From: JBMDXB01 sp048594975
Lineage (GTDB): Bacteria > Acidobacteriota > Vicinamibacteria > Vicinamibacterales > 2-12-FULL-66-21
Reading direction: 5' to 3'
DNA length: 64,000 bases
Assembly (NCBI GenBank): GCA_048594975.1
Contig: JBMDXQ010000082.1
Location: forward strand, 21,892 to 85,891
Positions within the stretch are counted from its first letter, which is position 1. Every line of letters begins with the position of its first letter. Of the stretch, positions 35,338-44,281 are shown piece by piece. The translations under genes were made by a program, and so were the position numbers. Below the pieces are notes generated by a model. The model did no database searches and was not told where the DNA came from. It saw only the letters and a program-made list of their open reading frames with translations.

Positions 35338-35435
35338 ACGCCCTCACCACGTCCGCACGACCGCGTGTGCACCATCGTGACGCACCAGGCACAGGCAGCA
35401 GGCTGTTCGTCAGACCAGGCCGGGCGACGCAGTCT

Positions 35436-35458
35436 CCGGCATTTCGTACCGCCTCCGA
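35436..35458 (-). promoter_or_regulatory. Activator-site element, copy D
   Basis: On the minus strand it reads TCGGAG-N6-CGAAATGCCGG, fitting the four-copy consensus in its conserved positions. It lies in the 369-base gap 35338-35706, 249 bp before the DUF2780 start. The remainder of the gap shows only the weak promoter at 35607-35622. Confidence 0.6.
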
Positions 35459-35606
35459 CATTCCGGGGCGATGCGCATCGGCTGCGGCGGCCTGCAGGGG
35501 GGCGATCGCGCACCGCCGGTGTTCGCGGCCTGCAAACGCCGCGGATGCGAGAGCCTCCGGGCACGGCGAGCCGCGCGCCCCGGTCAGGCGGCTGCCGCCC
35601 GGACGC

Positions 35607-35622
35607 GAGCACGATTGATGCT
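35607..35622 (+). promoter_or_regulatory. Weak candidate sigma-54 promoter of the DUF2780 gene
   Basis: Sequence GAGCACGATTGATGCT: -24 GCACG and -12 TGCT at correct spacing, but the first G of the GG pair is A. It is 150 bp from element copy D. The expected start point is about 35633. Confidence 0.35.
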
Positions 35623-35706
35623 AGGCAGCGGCCCGAAGGTGCATCGACCGGTGCCGCGGTCGCGGCTCGGAAAGTGTCGATTCCACCGGTGCACCAAGGG
35701 GGGTCT

Positions 35707-36210
35707 ATGTCCCGATGCGTTCGGCTTCGAGTTGCGCCAGTCGTCGTGTGTGGCGCGTTGGCGGTCGCTGCGCTGGGCGCACAGGAAGTCACGAAACCCC
35801 GTCCCGGACCCGAGGCGGCAGCCGCCGCGAAGTCCAGCCCCGCGCTGGTCGAGGCGTTGTCGAAGGAGATCGACGCGACGCCTGAGCAGGCTGCCGGCGC
35901 GGCGGGTGCGTTGTTCAGCGTGGCCAAGTCCCGGCTCGCCCCTGACGAGTTCGCGCAGGTCGCGAAGGCGGTCCCGGGCATGGACGCCCTGCTCAAAGCC
36001 GCACCCACCGCCGGCGCTGCCGCTGCCGGGGCGGGTGCGCTCTCGAAACTCAGCGGACCGGGAACCGGTCTCGGGCCGGCGGTTTCCGCATTCTCCAAGC
36101 TCGGGCTGAAACCGGAGATGGTCGGCAAAGCGGTGACTCTCCTGACCTCGTTCGTCACGAAGTCCGGTGGCACGAAGGTCGGCAGCCTGCTTGCCGGGGC
36201 GCTCAAATAG
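35707..36210 (+). CDS. DUF2780-like exported protein
   Basis: A 167-residue protein with a signal peptide (about 1-25). The mature part is a helical DUF2780-like domain with conserved spacing of ATPEQAAGAAGALFSVAKSRL, EFAQVAKAVPGMDALL and GLKPEMVGKAVTLLTSFV, ending in a Gly/Ala-rich tail. The function of the family is unknown. The ribosome site AAGGGGGG is three to ten bases before ATG 35707. Upstream frame extensions are out of context and not translated in my view. Confidence 0.83.
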   Translation: MSRCVRLRVAPVVVCGALAVAALGAQEVTKPRPGPEAAAAAKSSPALVEALSKEIDATPEQAAGAAGALFSVAKSRLAPDEFAQVAKAVPGMDALLKAAPTAGAAAAGAGALSKLSGPGTGLGPAVSAFSKLGLKPEMVGKAVTLLTSFVTKSGGTKVGSLLAGALK

Positions 36211-36278
36211 ACGGCGCGGTGCCCGGGCGCGGGCGAAGGCAGGCGCGCCGCGCCCGGGCGCCGGGACGGGAGACTGGG

Positions 36279-37421
36279 TTGAAGGAACTCTCCGATTCCC
36301 GGGTACTCATCGTCGACGACGTGAAGGCCAACGTCGACATTCTGGTCGAGGCGCTTCGCAGCGAGTACAAGCTGTCGGTGGCCCTCGGCGGACAGCAGGC
36401 CATCGACGCCGTCCGCCGGAGCCCGCCCGATCTCGTTCTGCTCGACATCGTCATGCCCGACATCGACGGCTACGAGATCTGCCGGCGGCTGCGGGCGGCC
36501 GAGGCGACCCGCGAGCTGCCGATCATGTTCCTCAGCTCGCTCGAGGACGTGAAGGACAAGGCCCACGGGTTCGAGCTCGGGGCCAACGATTACCTGACGA
36601 AGCCCTTCGAGATTCTCGAGGTGAAGGCGCGCGTCCGGTCGCTGCTGAAGGCCAAGTCGTACGCGGACGCCGTGAAGGCGGCGGCGGAGCGCGACCTGCG
36701 CATCGCACGCGAGATCCAGACCGGCCTGCTGCCCGCGAACATCCCGGCGCAGATCCAGGGAACCGGCCTGGACGTGCACGCCGTGCTCGAACCGGCGCAC
36801 CAGGTCGGCGGCGACCTGTTCGAGGTCCTGCGCCTCGACGCCGGTCGCGTGCTCGTCGCCGTCGGTGACGTGTCGGGCAAGGGGATCCCCGCGGCGCTGT
36901 TCATGGCCGTGGCCATGACGATCCTGCGCAGCACCGCCCGGCAGGGCCGCGCGCCCGCCGAGATCCTGCGGCTGTTGAACGACGAGCTGCTGGAACAGAA
37001 TCCACGCGGCATGTTCGTGACGCTGCAGTTGATGGTGTTCGACCCGCCGAACCGCAGCGTGACCTGCGCCAGCGCGGGACACCATGCCGCCGCGTACCTG
37101 GCACCCGGGCGGGCGCCCTGCCTCGCCTTCACGTCGTCGGGACGCGTCCTTGGATTGCTGCCCGCCGACGATTACGTCAGCGAGACGCTGGAGCTCGAGC
37201 CGGGCGGGACGTTCGTGCTCTTCACCGACGGTGTCAGCGAGGCGTTCGACGCCGCCGGGGATCTCTTCGGGGAGGACCGCCTGCTGGCGCACCTCACGGG
37301 CTTCGCCGGGCGAACCGCGCGCGAGACCACCGTTGGCGTCCTCGAAGTCGTTCGGCGACATGCGGCGGGCACCAGGCAGTCCGATGACATCACGGTGGTC
37401 TCCGTCCGATACGCGGGCTGA
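36279..37421 (+). CDS. Response regulator with PP2C/SpoIIE phosphatase (RsbU-like)
   Basis: A 380-residue protein. An N-terminal receiver (about 1-125, phospho-Asp56 in VLLDIVMPDIDG, Lys in LTKPFE) is linked by a helix (AERDLRIAREIQTGLLP) to a SpoIIE/RsbU-type PP2C phosphatase. The phosphatase motifs are VGGDLFEV, VGDVSGKGIPAALFMA, SAGHHAAAYL, LFTDGVSEA and QSDDITVVSV. Such proteins dephosphorylate anti-sigma-factor antagonists (STAS proteins) in partner-switching pathways. TTG 36279 is the better start because GGGAG precedes it by six bases and the receiver begins at once; GTG 36219 would add 20 Arg-rich residues. No anti-sigma kinase is adjacent. Confidence 0.9.
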   Translation: MKELSDSRVLIVDDVKANVDILVEALRSEYKLSVALGGQQAIDAVRRSPPDLVLLDIVMPDIDGYEICRRLRAAEATRELPIMFLSSLEDVKDKAHGFELGANDYLTKPFEILEVKARVRSLLKAKSYADAVKAAAERDLRIAREIQTGLLPANIPAQIQGTGLDVHAVLEPAHQVGGDLFEVLRLDAGRVLVAVGDVSGKGIPAALFMAVAMTILRSTARQGRAPAEILRLLNDELLEQNPRGMFVTLQLMVFDPPNRSVTCASAGHHAAAYLAPGRAPCLAFTSSGRVLGLLPADDYVSETLELEPGGTFVLFTDGVSEAFDAAGDLFGEDRLLAHLTGFAGRTARETTVGVLEVVRRHAAGTRQSDDITVVSVRYAG

Positions 37422-37433
37422 GGTGAGGACAGC

Positions 37434-37520
37434 GTGCTCTTCGATACGAACCGCGTCATTCGAGAAGCGTTCCACGACGCCGGCTTCCCCGGTCCGCAAA
37501 TCGACACGCTGGCGACCTGA
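37434..37520 (+). pseudogene. 28-residue orphan reading frame, perhaps an MscS C-terminal remnant
   Basis: GTG 37434 (GAGG upstream) to TGA 37520 encodes 28 residues, LFDTNRVIREAFHDAGFPGP in its main part. This resembles the last helix-turn of MscS channels (VIKEAFDEAGIxxPxPQ), and nothing precedes it that could complete a channel. The stop codon overlaps the next gene's ATG (TGATG), so it could also be a short leader for the DUF481 gene. Confidence 0.25.
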
Positions 37521-38440
37521 TGGCGATGCGGTTCACTGAACGAGCGGTCTCTCCGGTGTGGCGGTGGCGGCCGAGCCGACCGGGCCGTTGCACCCGCCGA
37601 TCGCTGCTGTTCGCGGCCGGCCTGGCGGTCGCCGGCACGGCCTCGGCGCAGACGGCGCAGCCCGCGAAGGCGCCGCCGAGGCTGGGATCCTCGAACAGTT
37701 CGGAGCTGGGAGTTGTCATCGCCACGGGGAACGCCCGCTCGACCAGTATCGGCTTGCGCAACGTGTACACCTATCGGTGGGCGAACGCGGAGCTGGGCTG
37801 GGAAGCCGGCTGGCTGCGGGCCGCCTCACGTGATGGCGACCGCTTTGCCGTCGAGACCGCGACGGGGTTCGACGTGATCGAACCCGCGACCGCGATCGAC
37901 AGCCAGCGTCTGTTCAGCAAGCTGCGCTATCAGCGCCAGGTGTCGCGGCGCGCGGACTGGTTCACCAATTTCGACGCCGTGCGCGACGAACCCGCCAACA
38001 TCAACCGTCAATTCGTGCTCGCCGGCGGTCTGGGGACGACCTGGCGCAAGACGGATCGCTCGACCTTCCGGACCGCCTACGGCGTCAGCTACACCGACGA
38101 GGATCTGGTGATTGAAGGCCGGAACCGCTTCGCCGGCTACCGTCTCTCGTACGGTCTCAAGGCGCCATTGGCCGGCACGAGCACGCTCGAGAGCGAGCTC
38201 ACCGTCGACGGGAGCTTCGAGACCGGCGATGACATCCGGGCAGACTGGCTCAACGGCGTGAGCGTCGCCATCAACTCGAAGCTGGCGCTGAAGTCGAGCG
38301 TCCGAGTCCTGTTTCGGAACCTCCCGGCACTCGAAACGCTCGAACTCCGCACGTCGGAGGGTGACGTGGTCGGTACCGTGGATACTGCAAAGCGCAAAGT
38401 GGACACGAATCTGACGACCTCGCTGGTCATCACCTTCTGA
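37520..38440 (+). CDS. DUF481 outer-membrane protein
   Basis: A 306-residue protein with a signal peptide (core at about 28-42, ending ASAQ) and a beta-barrel of about a dozen strands typical of DUF481 (YdiY-like) outer-membrane proteins. Examples are SSELGVVIATGNARSTSIGL, LFSKLRYQRQVSRRADWFTNFDAVRDEP and FAGYRLSYGLKAPL, ending TTSLVITF with a terminal Phe. Function of the family is unknown. The start overlaps the short frame before it. Confidence 0.87.
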   Translation: MAMRFTERAVSPVWRWRPSRPGRCTRRSLLFAAGLAVAGTASAQTAQPAKAPPRLGSSNSSELGVVIATGNARSTSIGLRNVYTYRWANAELGWEAGWLRAASRDGDRFAVETATGFDVIEPATAIDSQRLFSKLRYQRQVSRRADWFTNFDAVRDEPANINRQFVLAGGLGTTWRKTDRSTFRTAYGVSYTDEDLVIEGRNRFAGYRLSYGLKAPLAGTSTLESELTVDGSFETGDDIRADWLNGVSVAINSKLALKSSVRVLFRNLPALETLELRTSEGDVVGTVDTAKRKVDTNLTTSLVITF

Positions 38441-38499
38441 TTTCGACCGCAGCCGGGCGCACGTATGCTGGTACGTCGCGTCCGTGGCTGACTCGCGAT

Positions 38500-41400
38500 A
38501 TGACCATTGCCACGCGCCTGCTCGCCCTTCTGACCGTACCGATCGTCTCGCTGGTGGGGCTCGGAATCTTCACCGGGCTGCAGCTCCGCGGCATCGAGGC
38601 GCGCAGCCGGTTCGTGGCGGAATCACGCATCGTCGCGCTCGCGACGCTGGGGAATCTCTCGCGTGCGTTCGCCGAGCTTCGCGTGAACGTGCGGAGCTAC
38701 CTGCTGGCGTCGACCGACGCGCAACGGGCCGCGGCGCGGGCGCGTTTCGACGAGGACGAGCGGGACGTCGGTCGTCTGTTGCAGCAGTACGGCGATCGCC
38801 TGGTCCTCGGGGACCGGGATCGCCGGTTGCTCGGCGACTTCCAGGCGCTCAGCCGCGACTGGATTGCGGCGGCGAAGGCGGTCATGGCGCTGGAGGACGA
38901 GGGCCGGCGTGCCGAAGCCCTCGCGCTGTTCAACGGCCGGCTGGTGGAGCTCGGGCTGCGAGTCAGCACGGTATCGAACGAGTGGATCGCTCACGACCAG
39001 GAGGCGGCGATTGCCGCGGGCGCCGCCTCCGTCGCGGACATCGAACGGTTCGAACGGCGGTTGATCATCGCGACCCTGGCGGCCTTGCTCGTCACCGGGG
39101 CGCTCGGGCTCATCACCTTGCGACGGATCGTGAACCCAATCCGGGCGCTGGACGCGTCGGTCAACGCCATCGCGGCCGGCGACTACACCAGGACGGTACC
39201 GTTCGTCACCGCCCGCGACGAGACCGGCGGTCTGGCGCGCTCGATCGACGTCCTCAAGCAGGGCGCCGCGCTGATGGACGAGCAGCGCTGGCTCAAGTCC
39301 CACGTGTCCAGGGTCACCGGAGAGCTGCAGGGCGTGACGTCACTCCAGGAGTTCGGGCAGCGGCTGCTCTCGAGCCTCGTCCCGATACTCGGCGGTGGCA
39401 TTGCCTCGTTCTACACGCTCGATGACGCGCAGGGATCGCTGTCCCGGGTTGCCGCCTACGGCCTTCCCGACGCGGCAGCGTGCCCCGAGTCGATCCGGCT
39501 CGGCGAGGGGCTGGTGGGTCAGTGCGCGCAGGCACGCGAGGCCGTTGTCCTGACGAATCTCCCTCCGCAGTATGCCCGCATCGCCTCGAGTGTGGGCGAG
39601 GCCGCGCCGTCCCAGGCGACTGCGCTGCCGGTCATGTCGCAGGATGTGGTGCTCGGCGTGATCGAGCTGGCGTCGTTCCGCCCCTTCACCGCGCGCGAGC
39701 AGACGCTGCTGAACGAGCTGCTGCCGGTGACCGCCATGAGCCTGGACATCCTCCAGCGCAACCTCCGCACGCAGAAGCTCCTCGAGCAGACGCAGCAACA
39801 GGCACGCCAGCTGGAGAAGCAGACCGGCGAGCTGCGGCACTCGCAGGAGCAGCTCCAGCGTATCAACTTCCTGGCCGACACCGCCCTGGAGCTGACCAGG
39901 GCGGGCTACTGGCACGTGCCGCTGGACGGCTCCGGCTGGTACAACTCCTCCGAACGCGCCGCCCGCATCTTCGGCGACCTTCCCACCCCCGACTTCCGCT
40001 ATCGCGTGGCGGAGTGGGCCGAGCACGTTCGGGAAGGTGACGAGGAGGCGTCGACGGCCACGATGGAGAACTTCACGGCTGCCGTGGAGGGCAGGATTCC
40101 GGCCTACAGCGCGGTCTACGCGTACAAGCGACCGGTGGACGGACGCGTCGTCTGGATCCGGGCGCTGGGCAACGTCGTGAAGGACGGCGACGGCAGGCCG
40201 CAGGACATGTTCGGCGTGACCCAGGACATCACCGACTTCAAGCGGCTGGAACGCGAACTGGTGGCCGCCCGGCAGAAGGCCGAGGAGGCCACCCAGATGA
40301 AGTCGATGTTCCTCGCGAACATGAGCCACGAGATCCGCACGCCGATGAACGCGATCATCGGTCTCTCGCATCTCGCCCTGAAGACGCCGCTCTCCGCCAA
40401 GCAGCGCGATTACGTCGGCAAGATCCACAATGCCGGCACGTCGCTGCTGGCGGTCATCAACGACATCCTCGACTTCTCCAAGATCGAGGCGGGCAGGCTC
40501 GATCTCGAAGCGATCGGTTTCAACCTCGATGAGGTCATCAGCTCGGTGACGGTGCTCACGGCGCAGAAGGCGCACGAGAGGGGGCTCGAGTTCCTCGCCC
40601 ACGTCGCGCCGGACATTCCCGAGCACCTGGTCGGCGATCCGCTCCGCCTCGGGCAGATCCTCACGAACTTCGTCAACAATGCCGTGAAGTTCACCGAACG
40701 CGGCGAGGTCAGGCTGACCGTCGAACGGCTCGAACGCACGGGCGACAAGGTGCAGCTCAAGTTCGCCGTACGCGACACGGGAATCGGCATGACCCAGGAG
40801 CAGGCCGCGAAGCTGTTCCAGCCGTTCACGCAGGCCGACATGTCCACCACGCGCCGCCACGGCGGCACCGGCCTCGGCCTGACGATCTGCCGGCGGCTCG
40901 TCGAGCTGATGGGCGGACGGATCTGGCTCGAGAGCGCACCGGGGGTCGGCACCGCGTTCTACTTCACCGTCTGGCTCGGCGTCGGCGAGGAGACCGGAGC
41001 GCGAAAGGTCGTGCCCGGGAAGCTCGAGCGGCTGCGCGCGCTCGTCGTCGACGACAACGCGACGGCGCGCGAGATCCTGCAGGAATCGTTGAGCGCCGTG
41101 GCCCGCCACGTCGATGCCGTGGCCTCGGGCAAGGAGGCGATCGCCGCCATCCGCCAGCAGGATCCCGTCGATCCCTACGACATCGTCTTCATGGACTGGC
41201 GCATGCCGGGCATGGACGGTCTGCAGGCCGCCCGCTACATCAAGAGCGACGAGACGCTGGCCCGCCAGCCGGCGGTCGTGCTGGTCACCGCGTTCGGACG
41301 CGACGAGGTACGGGAGGAAGCAGAGCGGCTGCAGCTCGACGGCTTTCTCGTCAAGCCGGTCACCAAGTCCATGATCGTCGACACCCTGGTGAACGTCTTT

Positions 41401-42516
41401 GCCGCCGGCGGAGAGGAGACCGAGCAGGTGGCGAGCGGCGAGCAGTCGGAGCGACTCCGCGGCGCGCGGATCCTCATCGCCGAGGACAACGAGATCAACC
41501 AGCAGATCGCGATCGAGCTCCTCGAAGCCGCGGGCGCCACCGTCGCGGTCGCGAACAACGGACGCGAGGCGGTCGAGATCCTGTCGGCAAGCCCGGAGCA
41601 ACCACGGTTCGACGTCGTGCTGATGGACCTGCAGATGCCGGACATGGACGGATTCCAGGCGACGACGAGCATCCGTTCCGACAGCCGCTTTGCCGCCTTG
41701 CCGATCATCGCGATGACCGCGCACGCCACGATCGAGGAACGCCAGCGCTGTCTCGCCGCCGGTATGAACGACCACGTGGCGAAGCCGATCGATCCCGACC
41801 ACCTGATCGACACCGTCACCCGCTTCTACCAACCGGCAGCCGGACGTGCCGTCGATCCGGAAGGTGTCGCGCGCCGCCAGCCTCCGCAGGAGCCGGGGGC
41901 GAACCTGCCGACGGTTGACGGCCTCGATGCGCGAGACGGGCTCGCACGGGTGGGTGGGAATCGCCGGCTCTATCTCCAGCTGCTTCGCCAGTTCGCGGAG
42001 CAGCAGGGGCCGGCGCTCAGCCAGGTGCGCGAGGCCCTGGCCGGCGGCGACCTCGCACGCGCCGAACGGGCCGCGCATTCGCTCAAGGGCGTCGCCGGCA
42101 ACATCGGCGCGACCAAGGTGCAGGCCGCCGCGGCCCGCCTCGAGAAAGCAATCCGCGACCGGGCGACGGCAGTGGAGGTGGAGACGGCCACACGCGAGGC
42201 GGCCGACGTACTGGCGCCGCTGGTCCAGGAACTGGGCACCGTGCTCGGCCGCGCGGCGATCGAAGCGCCGCAGCCGGCCGCCACTCCACCATCGGTGGAT
42301 CTCGCGCGCTCCCTGGAAAGGGCGGCACGGCTCTCGACATTGCTCTCGGAGTTCGACCCGGCCGCCGCCGACTTCCTCGAGGCGAATCGCGCCGCGCTCC
42401 GACCGTTGTTCAGTGACGACGCCTGGCAGGAGTTCGAAGGCCAGGTCCTCGCCTACGCGTTCGCTGACGCGCACACGCGGCTGGAGCACGCGGTCAGAAC
42501 TCCACCCAACGGCTGA
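38500..42516 (+). CDS. Hybrid sensor histidine kinase with two receivers and Hpt
   Basis: A 1338-residue membrane sensor kinase. A first membrane helix (about 8-28) precedes a long helical periplasmic domain and a second helix (about 187-207), then HAMP (about 208-262), GAF (about 285-425), a coiled coil, PAS/PAC (about 455-585), HisKA with His610 in ANMSHEIRTPMNAI, and HATPase_c (DTGIGM, GGTGLGLTI). Two receivers follow (Asp899 in FMDWRMPGMDG; Asp1043 in LMDLQMPDMDG), and a C-terminal Hpt with His1193 in AHSLKGVAGN. It can run a full internal phosphorelay, so its output would be a separate regulator not identifiable here. The last 90 residues after Hpt are unassigned. Confidence 0.92.
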   Translation: MTIATRLLALLTVPIVSLVGLGIFTGLQLRGIEARSRFVAESRIVALATLGNLSRAFAELRVNVRSYLLASTDAQRAAARARFDEDERDVGRLLQQYGDRLVLGDRDRRLLGDFQALSRDWIAAAKAVMALEDEGRRAEALALFNGRLVELGLRVSTVSNEWIAHDQEAAIAAGAASVADIERFERRLIIATLAALLVTGALGLITLRRIVNPIRALDASVNAIAAGDYTRTVPFVTARDETGGLARSIDVLKQGAALMDEQRWLKSHVSRVTGELQGVTSLQEFGQRLLSSLVPILGGGIASFYTLDDAQGSLSRVAAYGLPDAAACPESIRLGEGLVGQCAQAREAVVLTNLPPQYARIASSVGEAAPSQATALPVMSQDVVLGVIELASFRPFTAREQTLLNELLPVTAMSLDILQRNLRTQKLLEQTQQQARQLEKQTGELRHSQEQLQRINFLADTALELTRAGYWHVPLDGSGWYNSSERAARIFGDLPTPDFRYRVAEWAEHVREGDEEASTATMENFTAAVEGRIPAYSAVYAYKRPVDGRVVWIRALGNVVKDGDGRPQDMFGVTQDITDFKRLERELVAARQKAEEATQMKSMFLANMSHEIRTPMNAIIGLSHLALKTPLSAKQRDYVGKIHNAGTSLLAVINDILDFSKIEAGRLDLEAIGFNLDEVISSVTVLTAQKAHERGLEFLAHVAPDIPEHLVGDPLRLGQILTNFVNNAVKFTERGEVRLTVERLERTGDKVQLKFAVRDTGIGMTQEQAAKLFQPFTQADMSTTRRHGGTGLGLTICRRLVELMGGRIWLESAPGVGTAFYFTVWLGVGEETGARKVVPGKLERLRALVVDDNATAREILQESLSAVARHVDAVASGKEAIAAIRQQDPVDPYDIVFMDWRMPGMDGLQAARYIKSDETLARQPAVVLVTAFGRDEVREEAERLQLDGFLVKPVTKSMIVDTLVNVFAAGGEETEQVASGEQSERLRGARILIAEDNEINQQIAIELLEAAGATVAVANNGREAVEILSASPEQPRFDVVLMDLQMPDMDGFQATTSIRSDSRFAALPIIAMTAHATIEERQRCLAAGMNDHVAKPIDPDHLIDTVTRFYQPAAGRAVDPEGVARRQPPQEPGANLPTVDGLDARDGLARVGGNRRLYLQLLRQFAEQQGPALSQVREALAGGDLARAERAAHSLKGVAGNIGATKVQAAAARLEKAIRDRATAVEVETATREAADVLAPLVQELGTVLGRAAIEAPQPAATPPSVDLARSLERAARLSTLLSEFDPAAADFLEANRAALRPLFSDDAWQEFEGQVLAYAFADAHTRLEHAVRTPPNG

Positions 42517-42754
42517 AGCGCGAGGCGTATCGCGACCTGGAGGGGCTGATCTACCCTTTTCACGACCGGGCCGTGATAGCGCCCCCCGGCGGCGGGGACC
42601 CTGTGGTGGACCGTTGAGCGGCAGCCCGCGACCAGTGAGGGACTGTTCGTGCTGATGGCCCGGAACGCGGCCCGGGCGACGACCTCTTTCAGGCGGGAGC
42701 GCGTCGTCGAGCTTGGCGTGCAGGTCGAGATCTGACGCTCGCGGCGAAGGACCC

Positions 42755-44281
42755 ATGACGCGGTTCAGGGATTCGGACGCGTTTCGCCTCTCGGCGGCGC
42801 TCGTGGCGCTGGCAGTGGTGACGCTGACGCTGGGGCGGTGGCTTCGCCTCTCGAATGCGGCGACGGTAGCGACGACGTACCTGACGGTCGTGCTGCTGGT
42901 GGCGGCGACGTCGCGCCTGTGGGTGGCCGTGACGACCTCTGTCGCCGCCATGCTCTGTTTGAACTTCTTCTTCCTGCCGCCCGTGGGGACGTTCACGATC
43001 GCCGATCCCCAGAACTGGGTGGCCTTGGTCGCGTTTCTCGCCGTGAGCCTGGTCGCGAGCAACCTGTCCGCCGTGGCGCGCGCGCGGACGCAGGAGGCGA
43101 TAGGACGGCGCGACGAGCTGGCGCGCCTGTTCGACCTGAGTCGCGACGTGCTGATGATGACCGACAGCCGAGAGGCGCTCGCCGCGCTCGCGCGATCGAT
43201 CGCCCGGCGGTTCGATCTCGAATACATCGCCGTCGCCGTGCCGCGCGACGCCGGGTGGGAGGTGTACGAGTCGGGGGGGAAGACGATCGAGCTGGACAGG
43301 CGCGAGCTGTCGAACGCCTTTGCCGCGGCACGGTCGAGGCTCGAGTTCGACGCGCACGCGCGGACGTACGCCGGCCACCGGACCGTGACGGCGGAAGGGC
43401 GCATCGTTCGGCTGGTGCCGCTGAGGGTCGGCACGAGGCCCATCGGCGTGCTCGCGGCCGCCGGCCGCCCCGTCGAGGCCGGCACGCTCGACACGCTCGC
43501 GGGCGTCGTCGCGATTGCGATCGAGCGCGCCCACCTGCTCGAGGAACGCAAGGCCGGCGAGCTGACGCGGCAGAGCGAGCAGCTCAAGACCACGCTGCTG
43601 GCCTCGCTGGGGCACGACCTGCGGACGCCGCTGACCGCCATCCGCGTGGCGGCGAGCAATCTCAAGGCGGCCGACCTCGATCGTGCGGACCGCCTCGATC
43701 AGAGCGACGTCATCCTGGCGGAAGTCGAGCGCTTGACGCGCTTGTTCCAGAACCTGCTGGAGATGGCCCGCATCGATGCCGGCGCGGTCGCCAGCGAATC
43801 GCGGTGGACGCATCCGTCCGAGATCATCGAGGCGGCGCGCGACCAGGTGGAGCACGCCCTTCAGGGCCACAGGCTGGACATCGTCATCGAACCGGACGAG
43901 CCGGTGCGACTGGACCCGCGTCTGACTGCGGCGGCCCTTGCTCAACTGCTCGAGAACGCCGCCCACTACTCGCCGCCCGGCTCGACAATCGGTGTGGCCG
44001 CCGCCGTCGAGGACGAGGAGTTCGTCGTGCGGGTCCGCGATGAGGGCGCCGGCATCGCGCCTGCCGATCTGCCCCACCTGTTCGAGCGGTTCTATCGCGG
44101 CGCCGTGGCAAAAACGAGGACCTCGGGCACCGGCATGGGCCTCTGGATCGTCCGCGCGCTCCTGGCCGTCGAGCACGGACGCGTCTGGGCGGAGAACGGC
44201 GCCGAGGGCGGGGCACAGTTCACGATTGCCGTGCCCGTCACGGTCAGGGAAGCCGTCCCGGAGAGTCCGCCCGTCCCATGA
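42755..44281 (+). CDS. kdpD: Sensor histidine kinase, KdpD C-terminal half
   Basis: A 508-residue kinase equal to the C-terminal half of KdpD. It has a DUF4118 block of four membrane helices (about 12-105), GAF (about 130-270), HisKA with His287 in ASLGHDLRTPLTAI, and HATPase_c with QLLENAAHYS, RDEGAGI and GTGMGLWIV. The N-terminal KdpD/Usp half is a separate gene at 50325-51461. It should autophosphorylate and pass phosphate to KdpE, whose start overlaps by four bases (ATGA at 44278). ATG 42755 has AAGGA six bases upstream and starts just before the membrane block. The gap 42517-42754 shows no gene. Confidence 0.92.
   Translation: MTRFRDSDAFRLSAALVALAVVTLTLGRWLRLSNAATVATTYLTVVLLVAATSRLWVAVTTSVAAMLCLNFFFLPPVGTFTIADPQNWVALVAFLAVSLVASNLSAVARARTQEAIGRRDELARLFDLSRDVLMMTDSREALAALARSIARRFDLEYIAVAVPRDAGWEVYESGGKTIELDRRELSNAFAAARSRLEFDAHARTYAGHRTVTAEGRIVRLVPLRVGTRPIGVLAAAGRPVEAGTLDTLAGVVAIAIERAHLLEERKAGELTRQSEQLKTTLLASLGHDLRTPLTAIRVAASNLKAADLDRADRLDQSDVILAEVERLTRLFQNLLEMARIDAGAVASESRWTHPSEIIEAARDQVEHALQGHRLDIVIEPDEPVRLDPRLTAAALAQLLENAAHYSPPGSTIGVAAAVEDEEFVVRVRDEGAGIAPADLPHLFERFYRGAVAKTRTSGTGMGLWIVRALLAVEHGRVWAENGAEGGAQFTIAVPVTVREAVPESPPVP

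Noticed and set aside
35559..35578. GGGCACGGCGAGCC as a sigma-54 -24 box for the DUF2780 gene
   Set aside because: The -24 part fits, but no GC lies at the required ten-base distance; the site at 35607-35622 has both boxes, though it is weak.
39340..43665. 1441-codon minus-strand open frame opposite the hybrid kinase and KdpD half
   Set aside because: Antisense shadow; the plus-strand genes carry full sets of catalytic motifs.
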